A stretch of 49,607 nt of DNA from Savagea sp. (GTDB taxonomy: Bacteria; Bacillota; Bacilli; Bacillales_A; Planococcaceae): NCBI GenBank assembly GCA_030146155.1, contig JASLCF010000119.1:1-49607 (forward strand). The letters run 5' to 3'. Position 1 is the stretch's first letter. Each line of letters opens with the position of its first letter. The position numbers and the translations under genes were made by a program. Positions 24,809 through 32,960 of the stretch are shown in pieces. Below the pieces are notes generated by a model that was not told where the DNA came from, searched no databases, and worked only from the letters and a program-made list of their open reading frames with translations.

Positions 24809-27223
24809 TTAAGAACGGATAGATGCCCCTGCTTCTTGTGCTAAAGCAGAAAGTACTTTTTCATGTGCAGCAACTACTTCTTCGTCTTTTAATGTCCGTG
24901 TTGGATCAAAATAAGTAAGTGAGAAAGCAACTGATTTTTCATCTGTTGCCACATTATCTCCTTCATATAAATCAAACACTTTCACTTGCTTTAATAATTT
25001 TCCGCCTGCGCGTTGAATAATTTTTTCTAATTCTCCCGCACTTGTTGTACGTTTCACAACTAATGCAATATCTCGTGAAATAGATGGATACTTGGACACC
25101 ATTTCATAAACGAGTGGCTGACTTTCTCTGTGCAACAAGTCATGTAAATCTAATTCAAAGACATACGTCTCTTTTAAATCCAACTGTTTTTGAACAAGTG
25201 GGTGAACTTGTCCAATGAGGCCAATCTTTTTGCCATCTAACAATAAGTCTGCTGTACGTCCAGGATGGAGGCCAGCATGTGTAGCTTGTGTAAATTCAAC
25301 AGATTGATTCAATCCAAGTTGCTCTAACAAGCCTTCAACAATTCCTTTGACAACAAAGAAATCTACACGTTTATTTTCTCCTTGCCAAGCATGCTCTAAC
25401 ACATGACCTGTCAACACTCCTGCAACACGCTCAACTTCTTTAGGTAAGCCGTCCTCTTGTTTACCTAAATACACTGCACCCGTCTCATACAATAAAACAT
25501 CTTGTACACGGCGTGCAACATTATACGAAGCAACATCTAATAGGCCAGGAATTAAGCTTTGACGTAAGGTACTATGCTCTTCACTCATCGGCATCATCAA
25601 ACGCGTTACGTCATCTTCTACTAAAGCAAATTGAGTCGCTTTTTCTTGACTCGTTAAGGAATAGGTAATCGCTTGGTATAAACCTGCTCCTTCTAAATAG
25701 CGACGAACAAGACGACGTTTCGATTGATACGGCGTTAACTTTCCAATTGATTCTTCAGTAACTGGTAAAGTCTTTGGAATATTATCATAGCCATACATGC
25801 GAGCGATTTCTTCTACAATATCTTCAGGAATCACTAAATCTTGACGACGAGTTGGTGCGTCAATAATCATTTTCCCATTTTCAACTGTAGTAGGTATTCT
25901 TAAACGTTCTAAAATCGTTAACATTTCAGATAAGGCAATCTTCATTCCTAAACGACGATTAACTGCATCTGGAGAAAGGATAATCTGTTGAGGTGTTTTA
26001 TCTAATTCATCATGTAAAACAATTCCTTCTCGAACTTGTCCATTCGCGTATTGTTGCATCAATTGTGCAGCCCGTTTTCCTGCTTCAATGACACGATTTG
26101 GATCTACTCCTTTTTCAAAACGGGCACTTGAATCACTACGTAAACCCATTTTTCTTGAAGTACGACGAACAGTTGCAGGATCAAAATAAGCTGCTTCAAT
26201 CACGACTGTCGTTGTTTTTTCAGTGACTTCAGCATTCGCTCCACCCATTACTCCCGCTAATGCAACTGGAACGTTCCCATTTGTAATGACCAAATCTTCG
26301 GCTGTTAGTTCACGTTCAACTTCATCTAATGTAACCATCTTTTCCCCATCTTTAGCCATTCTTACAACTATTTCATCTGATTGCAACGAGTCAAAATCGA
26401 ATGCGTGTAAAGGTTGACCATACTCAAGTAATACAAAATTCGTAATGTCTACAATATTGTTATGTGGGCGAATCCCTGCAGACATTAAATGATTTTGCAT
26501 CCAAGTAGGAGAAGGACCGACAGTAACATCTTCTACAACGAAAGCTGCATACAATGGATTTTTTTCAGTAGCCTCTACTCGAACTTGAATTTTTTCAATA
26601 GCTTTCTCAGATGTAGTTGTGTAGTCCACGACTGGAAGTTGAATGTCTTGATTTAAAATAGCTGCTACTTCGTAAGCCACACCAAGCATACTTAATGCAT
26701 CTGAACGATTCGGTGTTAAATCAAATTCATAAACTACATCGTCTAACCCGATATAAGGTAATGCCGACTCGCCTACAACAGCTTCTTCAGGCAGTACGAA
26801 AATACCTTCAGCAAACTCTTTCGCTACGACACGTCCTTCTACTCCTAATTCTTGCAATGAACAAATCATTCCATTCGATGGTTCACCACGTAATTTAGCT
26901 TTTTTGATTGTAAAGTCTCCTGGTAACTTAGCACCTGGTAAAGCAGCGATTACTTTCTGGCCTGTCGCTACATTGGGTGCTCCACAAATAATTTGTTGTG
27001 GCTCGCCGCTTCCTACATCGACTTGACAAATATTCAATTTATCCGCCTCAGGGTGTTTTTCACAAGAGAGAACATGTCCTACTACAACATGCTCCATCTG
27101 ATGACTACGATACGCAATGGCATCGACTTCAATTCCAGAACGCGTAATTTTTTCTGCTAACTCTTCGATTTGTTCATTTTCTATATTCACATATTCATTT
27201 AACCATTTCGTAGATACTAACAT
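24809..27223 (-). CDS. pheT: Phenylalanyl-tRNA synthetase beta subunit
   Basis: An 804-residue subunit of the alpha2-beta2 enzyme. Domains in order: N-terminal EMAP/OB tRNA-binding domain (about 40-150, with VGHVLSCEKHPEADKLNIC), the B3/B4 editing domain, the B5 domain (about 400-475), the catalytic-like core, and a C-terminal FDX-ACB anticodon-binding domain (about 710-804, YEMVSKYPSISRDIAL). Length is normal. It follows pheS by 12 bp and shares its T-box leader. Confidence 0.96.
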   Translation of the reverse strand: MLVSTKWLNEYVNIENEQIEELAEKITRSGIEVDAIAYRSHQMEHVVVGHVLSCEKHPEADKLNICQVDVGSGEPQQIICGAPNVATGQKVIAALPGAKLPGDFTIKKAKLRGEPSNGMICSLQELGVEGRVVAKEFAEGIFVLPEEAVVGESALPYIGLDDVVYEFDLTPNRSDALSMLGVAYEVAAILNQDIQLPVVDYTTTSEKAIEKIQVRVEATEKNPLYAAFVVEDVTVGPSPTWMQNHLMSAGIRPHNNIVDITNFVLLEYGQPLHAFDFDSLQSDEIVVRMAKDGEKMVTLDEVERELTAEDLVITNGNVPVALAGVMGGANAEVTEKTTTVVIEAAYFDPATVRRTSRKMGLRSDSSARFEKGVDPNRVIEAGKRAAQLMQQYANGQVREGIVLHDELDKTPQQIILSPDAVNRRLGMKIALSEMLTILERLRIPTTVENGKMIIDAPTRRQDLVIPEDIVEEIARMYGYDNIPKTLPVTEESIGKLTPYQSKRRLVRRYLEGAGLYQAITYSLTSQEKATQFALVEDDVTRLMMPMSEEHSTLRQSLIPGLLDVASYNVARRVQDVLLYETGAVYLGKQEDGLPKEVERVAGVLTGHVLEHAWQGENKRVDFFVVKGIVEGLLEQLGLNQSVEFTQATHAGLHPGRTADLLLDGKKIGLIGQVHPLVQKQLDLKETYVFELDLHDLLHRESQPLVYEMVSKYPSISRDIALVVKRTTSAGELEKIIQRAGGKLLKQVKVFDLYEGDNVATDEKSVAFSLTYFDPTRTLKDEEVVAAHEKVLSALAQEAGASIRS

Positions 27224-27235
27224 GTTTGTTCCTCC

Positions 27236-28273
27236 TTATTCTTCTGTACGACCAAATTGTGATAAGAATCGGACATCATTGGTAAAGAAATGACGAATAT
27301 CTTCAATGCCATATTTCAGCATTGCGATTCGTTCTTGTCCCATACCAAATGCAAATCCTGTGACGACTTCTGGGTCATAACCAGCCATTCTCAACACATT
27401 CGGATGCACCATTCCTCCGCCTAAAATTTCAATCCACCCTGTCTGCTTACATACGTTACAGCCATCTCCTCCGCATTTAAAACAAGAAATGTCCATTTCT
27501 ACTGAAGGTTCAGTAAACGGAAAGAAGCTAGGACGTAAACGAATTTCACGTTCAGCACCGAACATTTTCTTTGCAAAAGCATCTAGCGTACCTTTTAAGT
27601 CACTCATCCGAATATTTTCTCCTACTACTAGTCCTTCGATTTGAGAGAATTGGTGTGAGTGGGTTGCATCATCACTGTCTCGACGATAAACTTTCCCTGG
27701 ACAAATGATTTTAATTGGTTCACCTTGCTTTTTCTCCATCGTTCTAGCTTGCACGGGAGAGGTATGTGTACGTAATAATATATCTTCTGAAATATAAAAT
27801 GAATCCTGCATATCTCTCGCTGGGTGTTCTTTCGGTAAATTTAAAGCTTCAAAGTTATAAAAATCTTTTTCGACTTCTGGGCCTTCAGCAATTTCGTAGC
27901 CCATACTTAAAAAGAAATCCTCAATTTCCTCTGCGACTCTTGTAATTGGATGATGATTACCAACTGCTATTTTTCTTCCAGGTAATGTGACATCAATCGT
28001 TTCATTCTCTAATTGCTCATTTAATGCTGCCTCTTCAATCAATTCTTTCTTTTCTTCTAAAAACTGCGTCACTTCTTCTCGAATCACATTGACAAGCTGC
28101 CCCATTTTTGGACGCTCTTCTGCCGGTAATTTCCCCATCCCTTTTAATAAATCAGTAATCGGTCCTTTTTTTCCTAAATACTTTACGCGGACATCGTTTA
28201 ATTCTTTCGCATCCATCGCTTCTTTAATCTTTGCAAATGCTTGCTCTTTTAATTCCTTTAATTTTTCTTCCAT
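27236..28273 (-). CDS. pheS: Phenylalanyl-tRNA synthetase alpha subunit
   Basis: A 345-residue catalytic class II synthetase subunit. An N-terminal coiled coil (about 1-85) is followed by motif 2 (HTSPVQARTM...KVYRRD), PSFFPFTEPSVEMD and the glycine-rich GFAFGMGQERIAML motif 3. A CFKCGGDGCNVCKQTG segment is typical of this subunit in Firmicutes. First gene of pheST, under the T-box leader. Confidence 0.97.
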   Translation of the reverse strand: MEEKLKELKEQAFAKIKEAMDAKELNDVRVKYLGKKGPITDLLKGMGKLPAEERPKMGQLVNVIREEVTQFLEEKKELIEEAALNEQLENETIDVTLPGRKIAVGNHHPITRVAEEIEDFFLSMGYEIAEGPEVEKDFYNFEALNLPKEHPARDMQDSFYISEDILLRTHTSPVQARTMEKKQGEPIKIICPGKVYRRDSDDATHSHQFSQIEGLVVGENIRMSDLKGTLDAFAKKMFGAEREIRLRPSFFPFTEPSVEMDISCFKCGGDGCNVCKQTGWIEILGGGMVHPNVLRMAGYDPEVVTGFAFGMGQERIAMLKYGIEDIRHFFTNDVRFLSQFGRTEE

Positions 28274-28299
28274 GCTTTTTTGCTCCTTTCAAAATAAAA

Positions 28300-28564
28300 A
28301 ATCCTCGCCCCTAAAACTAGGGACGAGGACGAGATCGCGGTACCACCCTGAATTATTGTACAATTGTACAATCACTCAATGTTCGAATTAACGGTTCGTA
28401 GCCGGCACATATTTACATACATGTTGTATGGTCCTTATGGCTGCATCATGAGGGTGAACTTCAATTGATTCATTATGGTATGTATTTTCAGTCATTGATA
28501 CATACTTCCTAAACAATTCCTCAACCTACTCTTCCTCATTCAAGCGCATTTCTTTTCATATTTC
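28300..28564 (-). ncRNA. T-box leader of pheST (tRNA-Phe sensing)
   Basis: The T-box core AGGGTGGTACCGCG is present on the minus strand (complement at 28336-28349), followed by a GC-rich terminator (28302-28329) with a T run just before the pheS ribosome site. The stem I region lies upstream; a TTC triplet (complement at 28456-28458) is a candidate phenylalanine specifier. Uncharged tRNA-Phe should bind the leader and favour the antiterminator, raising pheST expression. Confidence 0.9.
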
Positions 28565-28570
28565 AAGAAT

Positions 28571-28599
28571 AGTATACCTGTATTGAATCAAATATGCAA
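28571..28599 (-). promoter_or_regulatory. pheST promoter
   Basis: TTGCAT (complement at 28594-28599), a 17-bp spacer and TATACT (complement at 28571-28576), placing the start of the leader near 28564. Confidence 0.65.
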
Positions 28600-28601
28600 T
28601 C

Positions 28602-29363
28602 CTAGTCTTCATTCAAGTGAAAGAGAATGACTGAACAAGCAATTGCAACATTCAGTGATTCTGCTCCACCCGGCATAGGAATAAACAGCACCTCATTCGA
28701 AGCCTCAAATAACTCTTGTGCGACGCCTTCTCCTTCATTTCCAACAATTAGTGCATAATGAGCACCTGCTGTTATTTTCTTATAAGAAATTGCAGCTTCT
28801 GTCCAGCCTGTTGCATAAACTGGCACTTCACTGTCTTGCAACTTTGAAATAGTATGTATAAGGTCAGCTGTCACAATTGGGATATGGAAATGAGAACCTT
28901 GAGCAGCACGTAATGTTTTGCTATTAAATAAATCCACAGTTCCTCGTCCTGCAATAATTGCATCTACACCTGCTGCATGGGCAGAGCGAATAATGGTACC
29001 TAAATTCCCAGGGTCTTGGATACGGTCTAGCAAGACATATTTCCCTGCTTTCATCGCTATATTCTGCTCTTTGATATGACAAATTGCAAATATGGATTGT
29101 GATGTTTCAGTTTGTGCTAAGTCTCGCGCGATATCTTGAGAAATTTGAATACACTGCTGCGGATCAACTTGCCAATTTGATGGAAAAACAACTCCTTCAG
29201 CAAATAAAATGACTTCTACTGTGTTTTGCTGACTGAGTGCTTCTTCAACAAGATGAAAACCTTCTACGATATATTTTTTTTGTTGCATTCTTTCTTTTTT
29301 CTTTTCAATGAGCTTTTTCCATTGTTTCACCGCTGGATTCGATTTGGATTCAATGATTTTCAA
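28602..29363 (-). CDS. ysgA: TrmH/SpoU-family RNA 2'-O-methyltransferase (YsgA-like)
   Basis: A 253-residue knotted methyltransferase. The N-terminal substrate-binding domain (NPAVKQWKKLIEKKKERMQQKKYIVEGFHLVEEAL) is followed by the SPOUT domain with motifs LLDRIQDPGNLGTIIRSA (about 129-146), IVGNEGEGV (about 208-216) and IPMPGGAESLNVAIACSVILF. It methylates a ribose in rRNA or tRNA; target position is not readable from sequence. In B. subtilis the spore gene sspI follows at this spot; here the neighbour is argF. Confidence 0.9.
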   Translation of the reverse strand: MKIIESKSNPAVKQWKKLIEKKKERMQQKKYIVEGFHLVEEALSQQNTVEVILFAEGVVFPSNWQVDPQQCIQISQDIARDLAQTETSQSIFAICHIKEQNIAMKAGKYVLLDRIQDPGNLGTIIRSAHAAGVDAIIAGRGTVDLFNSKTLRAAQGSHFHIPIVTADLIHTISKLQDSEVPVYATGWTEAAISYKKITAGAHYALIVGNEGEGVAQELFEASNEVLFIPMPGGAESLNVAIACSVILFHLNED

Positions 29364-29417
29364 TAGACTCCATCCTTCTTAAAAGTAGTCTTTTAAGTAT
29401 ACCGTGAATGAAACTAA

Positions 29418-30377
29418 TTATACAAGAAGAGCAGCCAATACTGCTTTTTGTGCATGCAGTCGATTTCCTGCTTGATGGAACACATAGGAATGTTCACCAT
29501 CGATAATTTCAGTCGCAACTTCCTCTCCGCGATGGGCAGGCAAGCAATGTAAAAATGTATAATCTTTTTTAGCATAACTTGTGAGTGTGTGATTGATTTG
29601 GAAACCTTTAAAATCTTTTAAACGCTGAGCCGTTTCCTCTTCTTGTCCCATACTCGTCCATACATCTGTATAAATTGCATCCGCATCAGTTGCTGCTGCT
29701 AAAGGATCATTAGTTAAAGTAAAACTCCCCCCATTTTTCTTTGCCAACGCTTGAACAAGCGGAACAAGATTACTTGAGAATTCATACCCTTTAGGGGAGG
29801 CTACGACTAAATGTAAGCCCAAATGAGCACCTGCAATCATCAAAGAGTGTGCCACATTATTGCCATCTCCAATGTAAGCCAATTTTAAGCCTTTGATATC
29901 CCCTTTTAACTCGATTAATGTCAACATGTCTGCAAGTGCTTGACAAGGATGAAAAATATCTGTCAATCCGTTAATGACAGGAATAGAAGCATGTTCAGCT
30001 AACTCTTTAACCATTTCATGAGAATTTGCACGTATCATGATGCCATCTAAATACTCACTCATTGCTTTTCCAGTATCATGCACTGTTTCACCACGTCCAA
30101 TTTGCAAATCTTTCGCATTCATAAACATGCCATATCCACCTAATTGTTGCATGCCGACTTCAAATGAAATACGCGTTCTTGTCGAATGTTTTTCAAAAAT
30201 CATTCCCAATGTTTTTCCTTTTAATAATTCAGAAGCGCCTTCTTTTTGATATTGTAACTTCAGTTCAATAGCGTAATCTAATAAAAATACAATTTCTTCA
30301 GTAGTATAATCTAACAACGTTAACATATCTTTCCCTTGCAATTGCTCAATCATCTTTTGTTTATATGCATAATTCAT
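29418..30377 (-). CDS. argF: Ornithine carbamoyltransferase
   Basis: A 319-residue enzyme making citrulline from ornithine and carbamoyl phosphate. Diagnostic motifs: STRTR (65-69) for carbamoyl phosphate, HPCQALADM, and HCLPAHRGEEV near the end for ornithine. The gene is alone, away from an arg operon, with GGGGGAG before the ATG and an ArgR-like repeated element in the promoter, which argues for a biosynthetic role rather than the catabolic ArcB. Confidence 0.94.
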   Translation of the reverse strand: MNYAYKQKMIEQLQGKDMLTLLDYTTEEIVFLLDYAIELKLQYQKEGASELLKGKTLGMIFEKHSTRTRISFEVGMQQLGGYGMFMNAKDLQIGRGETVHDTGKAMSEYLDGIMIRANSHEMVKELAEHASIPVINGLTDIFHPCQALADMLTLIELKGDIKGLKLAYIGDGNNVAHSLMIAGAHLGLHLVVASPKGYEFSSNLVPLVQALAKKNGGSFTLTNDPLAAATDADAIYTDVWTSMGQEEETAQRLKDFKGFQINHTLTSYAKKDYTFLHCLPAHRGEEVATEIIDGEHSYVFHQAGNRLHAQKAVLAALLV

Positions 30378-30410
30378 GATTAATCTCCCCCGTAAATTTG
30401 TATATTACGA

Positions 30411-30449
30411 AGTATACTATGTATTTTTATAAAGTCAAATGTATTTTTA
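30411..30449 (-). promoter_or_regulatory. argF promoter with repeated ArgR-like element
   Basis: TTGACT (complement at 30433-30438), a 16-bp spacer and TATACT (complement at 30411-30416). ATGTATTTTTA occurs twice on the plus strand, at 30419-30429 and 30439-30449, exactly 20 bp apart, one copy in the spacer and one just upstream of -35. AT-rich repeats in this arrangement suggest ArgR/AhrC control. Confidence 0.55.
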
Positions 30450-30462
30450 ATCTATTTCAAAT

Positions 30463-30500
30463 AAAAAAATCTACCTTTCTTTAGAAATAGAAAGATAGAT
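30463..30500 (-). terminator. Terminator after the M42 peptidase gene
   Basis: A 12-bp stem with one mismatch (30489-30500 with 30469-30480), an 8-nt loop and a run of T on the minus strand. Confidence 0.8.
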
Positions 30501-30507
30501 TGTACAA

Positions 30508-31596
30508 TTAACTGTTTTTAATTTGATCGACAGTAGGTTGATCTAATTTTTTGATTACTTGGACAAGTAATTCTACTGCATTTTCATAATCTTTACGATG
30601 TAACATCGCTGCGTTAGAGTGAATATATCGTGTAGCAATTGTGATGGCCAACGAAGGTACTCCTTGATTACTTATATGCATTGAACCTGCATCTGTTCCT
30701 CCTCCAGCAATTGCATCAAATTGATAAGGAATATTGTTTTCTTCGGCAGTATCTACAACAAGCTCTCTTAAGCCACGATGAGAAACCATAGAAGCATCAA
30801 ACAAAATAATTTGTGGTCCTTCACCCATTTTACTCATTGCGTCGTTGTCAGAAATCCCTGGTGTATCTCCAGCAATTCCTACATCAACTGCAAAACCGAT
30901 ATCTGGTTGAACAACACGCGTTGCTGTTTTTGCACCACGTAAACCTACTTCTTCTTGCACAGCTCCTACACTATATAAAACATTCGGATGATTTTCTTCT
31001 TTTAATTTACGCATCACATCAATGGCAATTGCTAAACCGATACGATTATCCCATGCTTTAGCTAATAAATAATCAGGGTTTTTCATGACAGTAAATTCAA
31101 AATAAGGAGCGATCATATCACCAGGACAAACTCCCCATTCTTCCGCTTCTTCCTTAGAAGATGCACCAATGTCAATGAACATATCTTTAATATCTGCTGG
31201 TTTGTTACGAGCTGCTGCAGGTAAAATATGAGGTGGTTTCGAACCAATCACGCCTGTAATCGTTTCACCTGTTCGTGTAATAACTGTTACACGTTGAGCC
31301 AACATGACTTGACTCCACCAACCTCCTACTGTTTGAAAACGAAGGAATCCTTTGTCATCAATGCGTGTGACCATAAAGCCAACTTCATCTAAGTGACCTG
31401 TAACCATCACTTTAGGACCGTCTTCTTGTCCTACTTTTTTCGCAATCAATGAACCTAGTCCATCGGTAGTTAATTCATCAGCGTATGGTTCAATATAAGA
31501 TTTCATTGTTTCGCGTACTGCACGTTCATTACCTGCAATTCCACAAGCATCTGTTAAATCTTTCAACATTTCTAATTGTTCATCTAATTTTGCCAT
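30508..31596 (-). CDS. M42 family metallo-aminopeptidase (YsdC-like)
   Basis: A 362-residue co-catalytic metallopeptidase of family M42 (glutamyl/deblocking aminopeptidase type, forming large tetrahedral particles). Metal and catalytic residues are seen in VMVTGHLDEVGF (His about 68), KAWDNRIG (Asp about 182), VGAVQEEVGLRGA (Glu pair about 213), DVGI and IATRYIHS (His near the C-terminus). Its role is peptide turnover in the cytosol. Monocistronic between a promoter and a terminator. Some family members were annotated as cellulase, which is unlikely here. Confidence 0.9.
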   Translation of the reverse strand: MAKLDEQLEMLKDLTDACGIAGNERAVRETMKSYIEPYADELTTDGLGSLIAKKVGQEDGPKVMVTGHLDEVGFMVTRIDDKGFLRFQTVGGWWSQVMLAQRVTVITRTGETITGVIGSKPPHILPAAARNKPADIKDMFIDIGASSKEEAEEWGVCPGDMIAPYFEFTVMKNPDYLLAKAWDNRIGLAIAIDVMRKLKEENHPNVLYSVGAVQEEVGLRGAKTATRVVQPDIGFAVDVGIAGDTPGISDNDAMSKMGEGPQIILFDASMVSHRGLRELVVDTAEENNIPYQFDAIAGGGTDAGSMHISNQGVPSLAITIATRYIHSNAAMLHRKDYENAVELLVQVIKKLDQPTVDQIKNS

Positions 31597-31637
31597 TCCA
31601 GTCTCTCCTTTATGATCAATATAAGTTCATCTTCTCT

Positions 31638-31666
31638 AGTATAAGCTAATTTATTTCGGATTTCAA
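31638..31666 (-). promoter_or_regulatory. Promoter of the M42 peptidase gene
   Basis: TTGAAA (complement at 31661-31666), a 17-bp spacer and TATACT (complement at 31638-31643). Confidence 0.6.
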
Positions 31667-31673
31667 AATAGTT

Positions 31674-32651
31674 TTACAATTGTGTTTTTCTTAACCATTC
31701 GTTACTTTCTGGTGATAAGTATTTTGGTGCAATATCAAATACTGTTTTTGCTCCTGTCTGACCTTCTTGCGCCATTTTTGCACAAGCTCTTGCATAAGCA
31801 ACAAGGACACTCGCTGTAAATTCTGGATTAGAGTCTAATTTTAATGAAAATTCCATTGTTTGTTGTGTACTCTCTCCAGTTTGACCACTGTGAATCACGA
31901 AACCACCATGAGGCATCTTTTGATGTTCTGTTTGCATTTCATCTTCATTGATAAAATAGACCGTTGTATCAAAGGGCTCAAAATAATCGGGCATGTTTTG
32001 TATTTCTTCTCGAATCTCCTGTTCTGAGCGAGTTCCATCACTCACGACATAGACTTGCCGTTTATGCTTGTCTTTTGTGGTCAATTGTTCTCCCTCTCCA
32101 TTTTTAACTGCTTCCATTGCTTCTTCAGAAGGAATTGTATATTGAACGGCTGATTGCACACCTTCCACACGACGAACTGCATCAGAATGCCCTTGACTCA
32201 ATCCTTTTCCCCAAAAAGTATGGGTAGTTCCTTTTGGTAAAATAGCATCCATCATGATTCTTTGAATACTGAAAAGACCTGGATCCCAACCTGCAGATAA
32301 AATAGCTACTGTCTGATTCTGTTTTGTTGCTTCATCAATTGCCTTAAAATGTTCCGGGATTTTTGCATGCGTATCGAAACTGTCTACGATGTGAAAATGT
32401 TTAGCAAGCGTTGGACTCTGTTCAGGTAAATCACTTTTAGATCCGCCACATAGAATTAATGTATCTATTGTATCCTTGAAATCATACAGTTCTTTCATTG
32501 AATAAACTGTTGTTTCATTAAAAACAGTTGTGACACTTTCTTTTGGACGTCTAGAAAATACACCTACTAATTCCATATCTTTCGAATGATACAAGGCATA
32601 TTCAACACCACGTCCTAAATTTCCGTAACCAACGATTCCAACTTTTATCAT
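31674..32651 (-). CDS. ddh: meso-Diaminopimelate dehydrogenase
   Basis: A 325-residue NADPH-dependent enzyme that interconverts tetrahydrodipicolinate and meso-diaminopimelate in one step. The Rossmann motif is VGIVGYGNLGRGVEYAL (about 4-20); ILSAGWDPGLFSI, FWGKGLSQGHSDAVRR, KRQVYVVSDG and MPHGGFVIHSG match the Corynebacterium and Lysinibacillus sphaericus-type enzymes. The frame opens at a GTG 21 nt earlier, but AAAGGAG is spaced for the ATG at 32651. Together with patA it suggests two routes to diaminopimelate/lysine. Confidence 0.92.
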   Translation of the reverse strand: MIKVGIVGYGNLGRGVEYALYHSKDMELVGVFSRRPKESVTTVFNETTVYSMKELYDFKDTIDTLILCGGSKSDLPEQSPTLAKHFHIVDSFDTHAKIPEHFKAIDEATKQNQTVAILSAGWDPGLFSIQRIMMDAILPKGTTHTFWGKGLSQGHSDAVRRVEGVQSAVQYTIPSEEAMEAVKNGEGEQLTTKDKHKRQVYVVSDGTRSEQEIREEIQNMPDYFEPFDTTVYFINEDEMQTEHQKMPHGGFVIHSGQTGESTQQTMEFSLKLDSNPEFTASVLVAYARACAKMAQEGQTGAKTVFDIAPKYLSPESNEWLRKTQL

Positions 32652-32756
32652 GATCCTCTTCTCCTTTGTCACATTTTGTTTAATATTAGCTTTTTTTTTT
32701 CGTTTTTACCATCATTTCATTTTTTTGAAAGCATTTTTCATGTTACAGTGTTTAAT

Positions 32757-32786
32757 ATTGTAGTATTATTAACACAACATTAACAA
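32757..32786 (-). promoter_or_regulatory. Likely ddh promoter
   Basis: TTGTTA (complement at 32781-32786), an 18-bp spacer and TACAAT (complement at 32757-32762), about 105 bp before the ddh start. Confidence 0.5.
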
Positions 32787-32893
32787 ATGAATGGTAAGTC
32801 TTGTTGACGTTTTCGTCTCTTTTCTTTTCTGCAAAAAAGAAAAGATGCCTGCAAAGCGAAACTGTGTACCTGCTTATTTTTTGCACGACCGTT

Positions 32894-32928
32894 CGTTAGA
32901 ATTCTTTCTGTATCTTGAATTCTAAACG
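32894..32928. promoter_or_regulatory. Inverted repeat, possible operator of the MFS gene
   Basis: CGTTAGAATTC (32894-32904) and GAATTCTAAACG (32917-32928) are inverted repeats with one bulged base and a 12-nt centre, ending 32 bp before the MFS start codon. No regulator gene is adjacent. Confidence 0.4.
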
Positions 32929-32960
32929 TTCTTGTTACATCACAATTAAAGGAGTGCCTT

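Larger units (their letters stand above)
32652..32960. other. Divergent intergenic region between ddh and the MFS gene
   Basis: 309 bp without a gene. It holds the ddh promoter (32757-32786), a short A/T-rich hairpin near 32820-32846, and an inverted repeat (32894-32904 with 32917-32928) shortly before the MFS start. Nothing else is recognisable. Confidence 0.6.

Noticed and set aside
28357..28374. Palindrome TGTACAATTGTACA as a protein operator
   Set aside because: It lies inside the pheST T-box leader between stem I and the T-box core and is better explained as RNA structure.
32725..32740. Catabolite-responsive element (TGAAAGCATTTTTCA) upstream of ddh
   Set aside because: It is one base longer than the 14-bp cre and lacks the central CG, so it is most likely a chance AT-rich palindrome.
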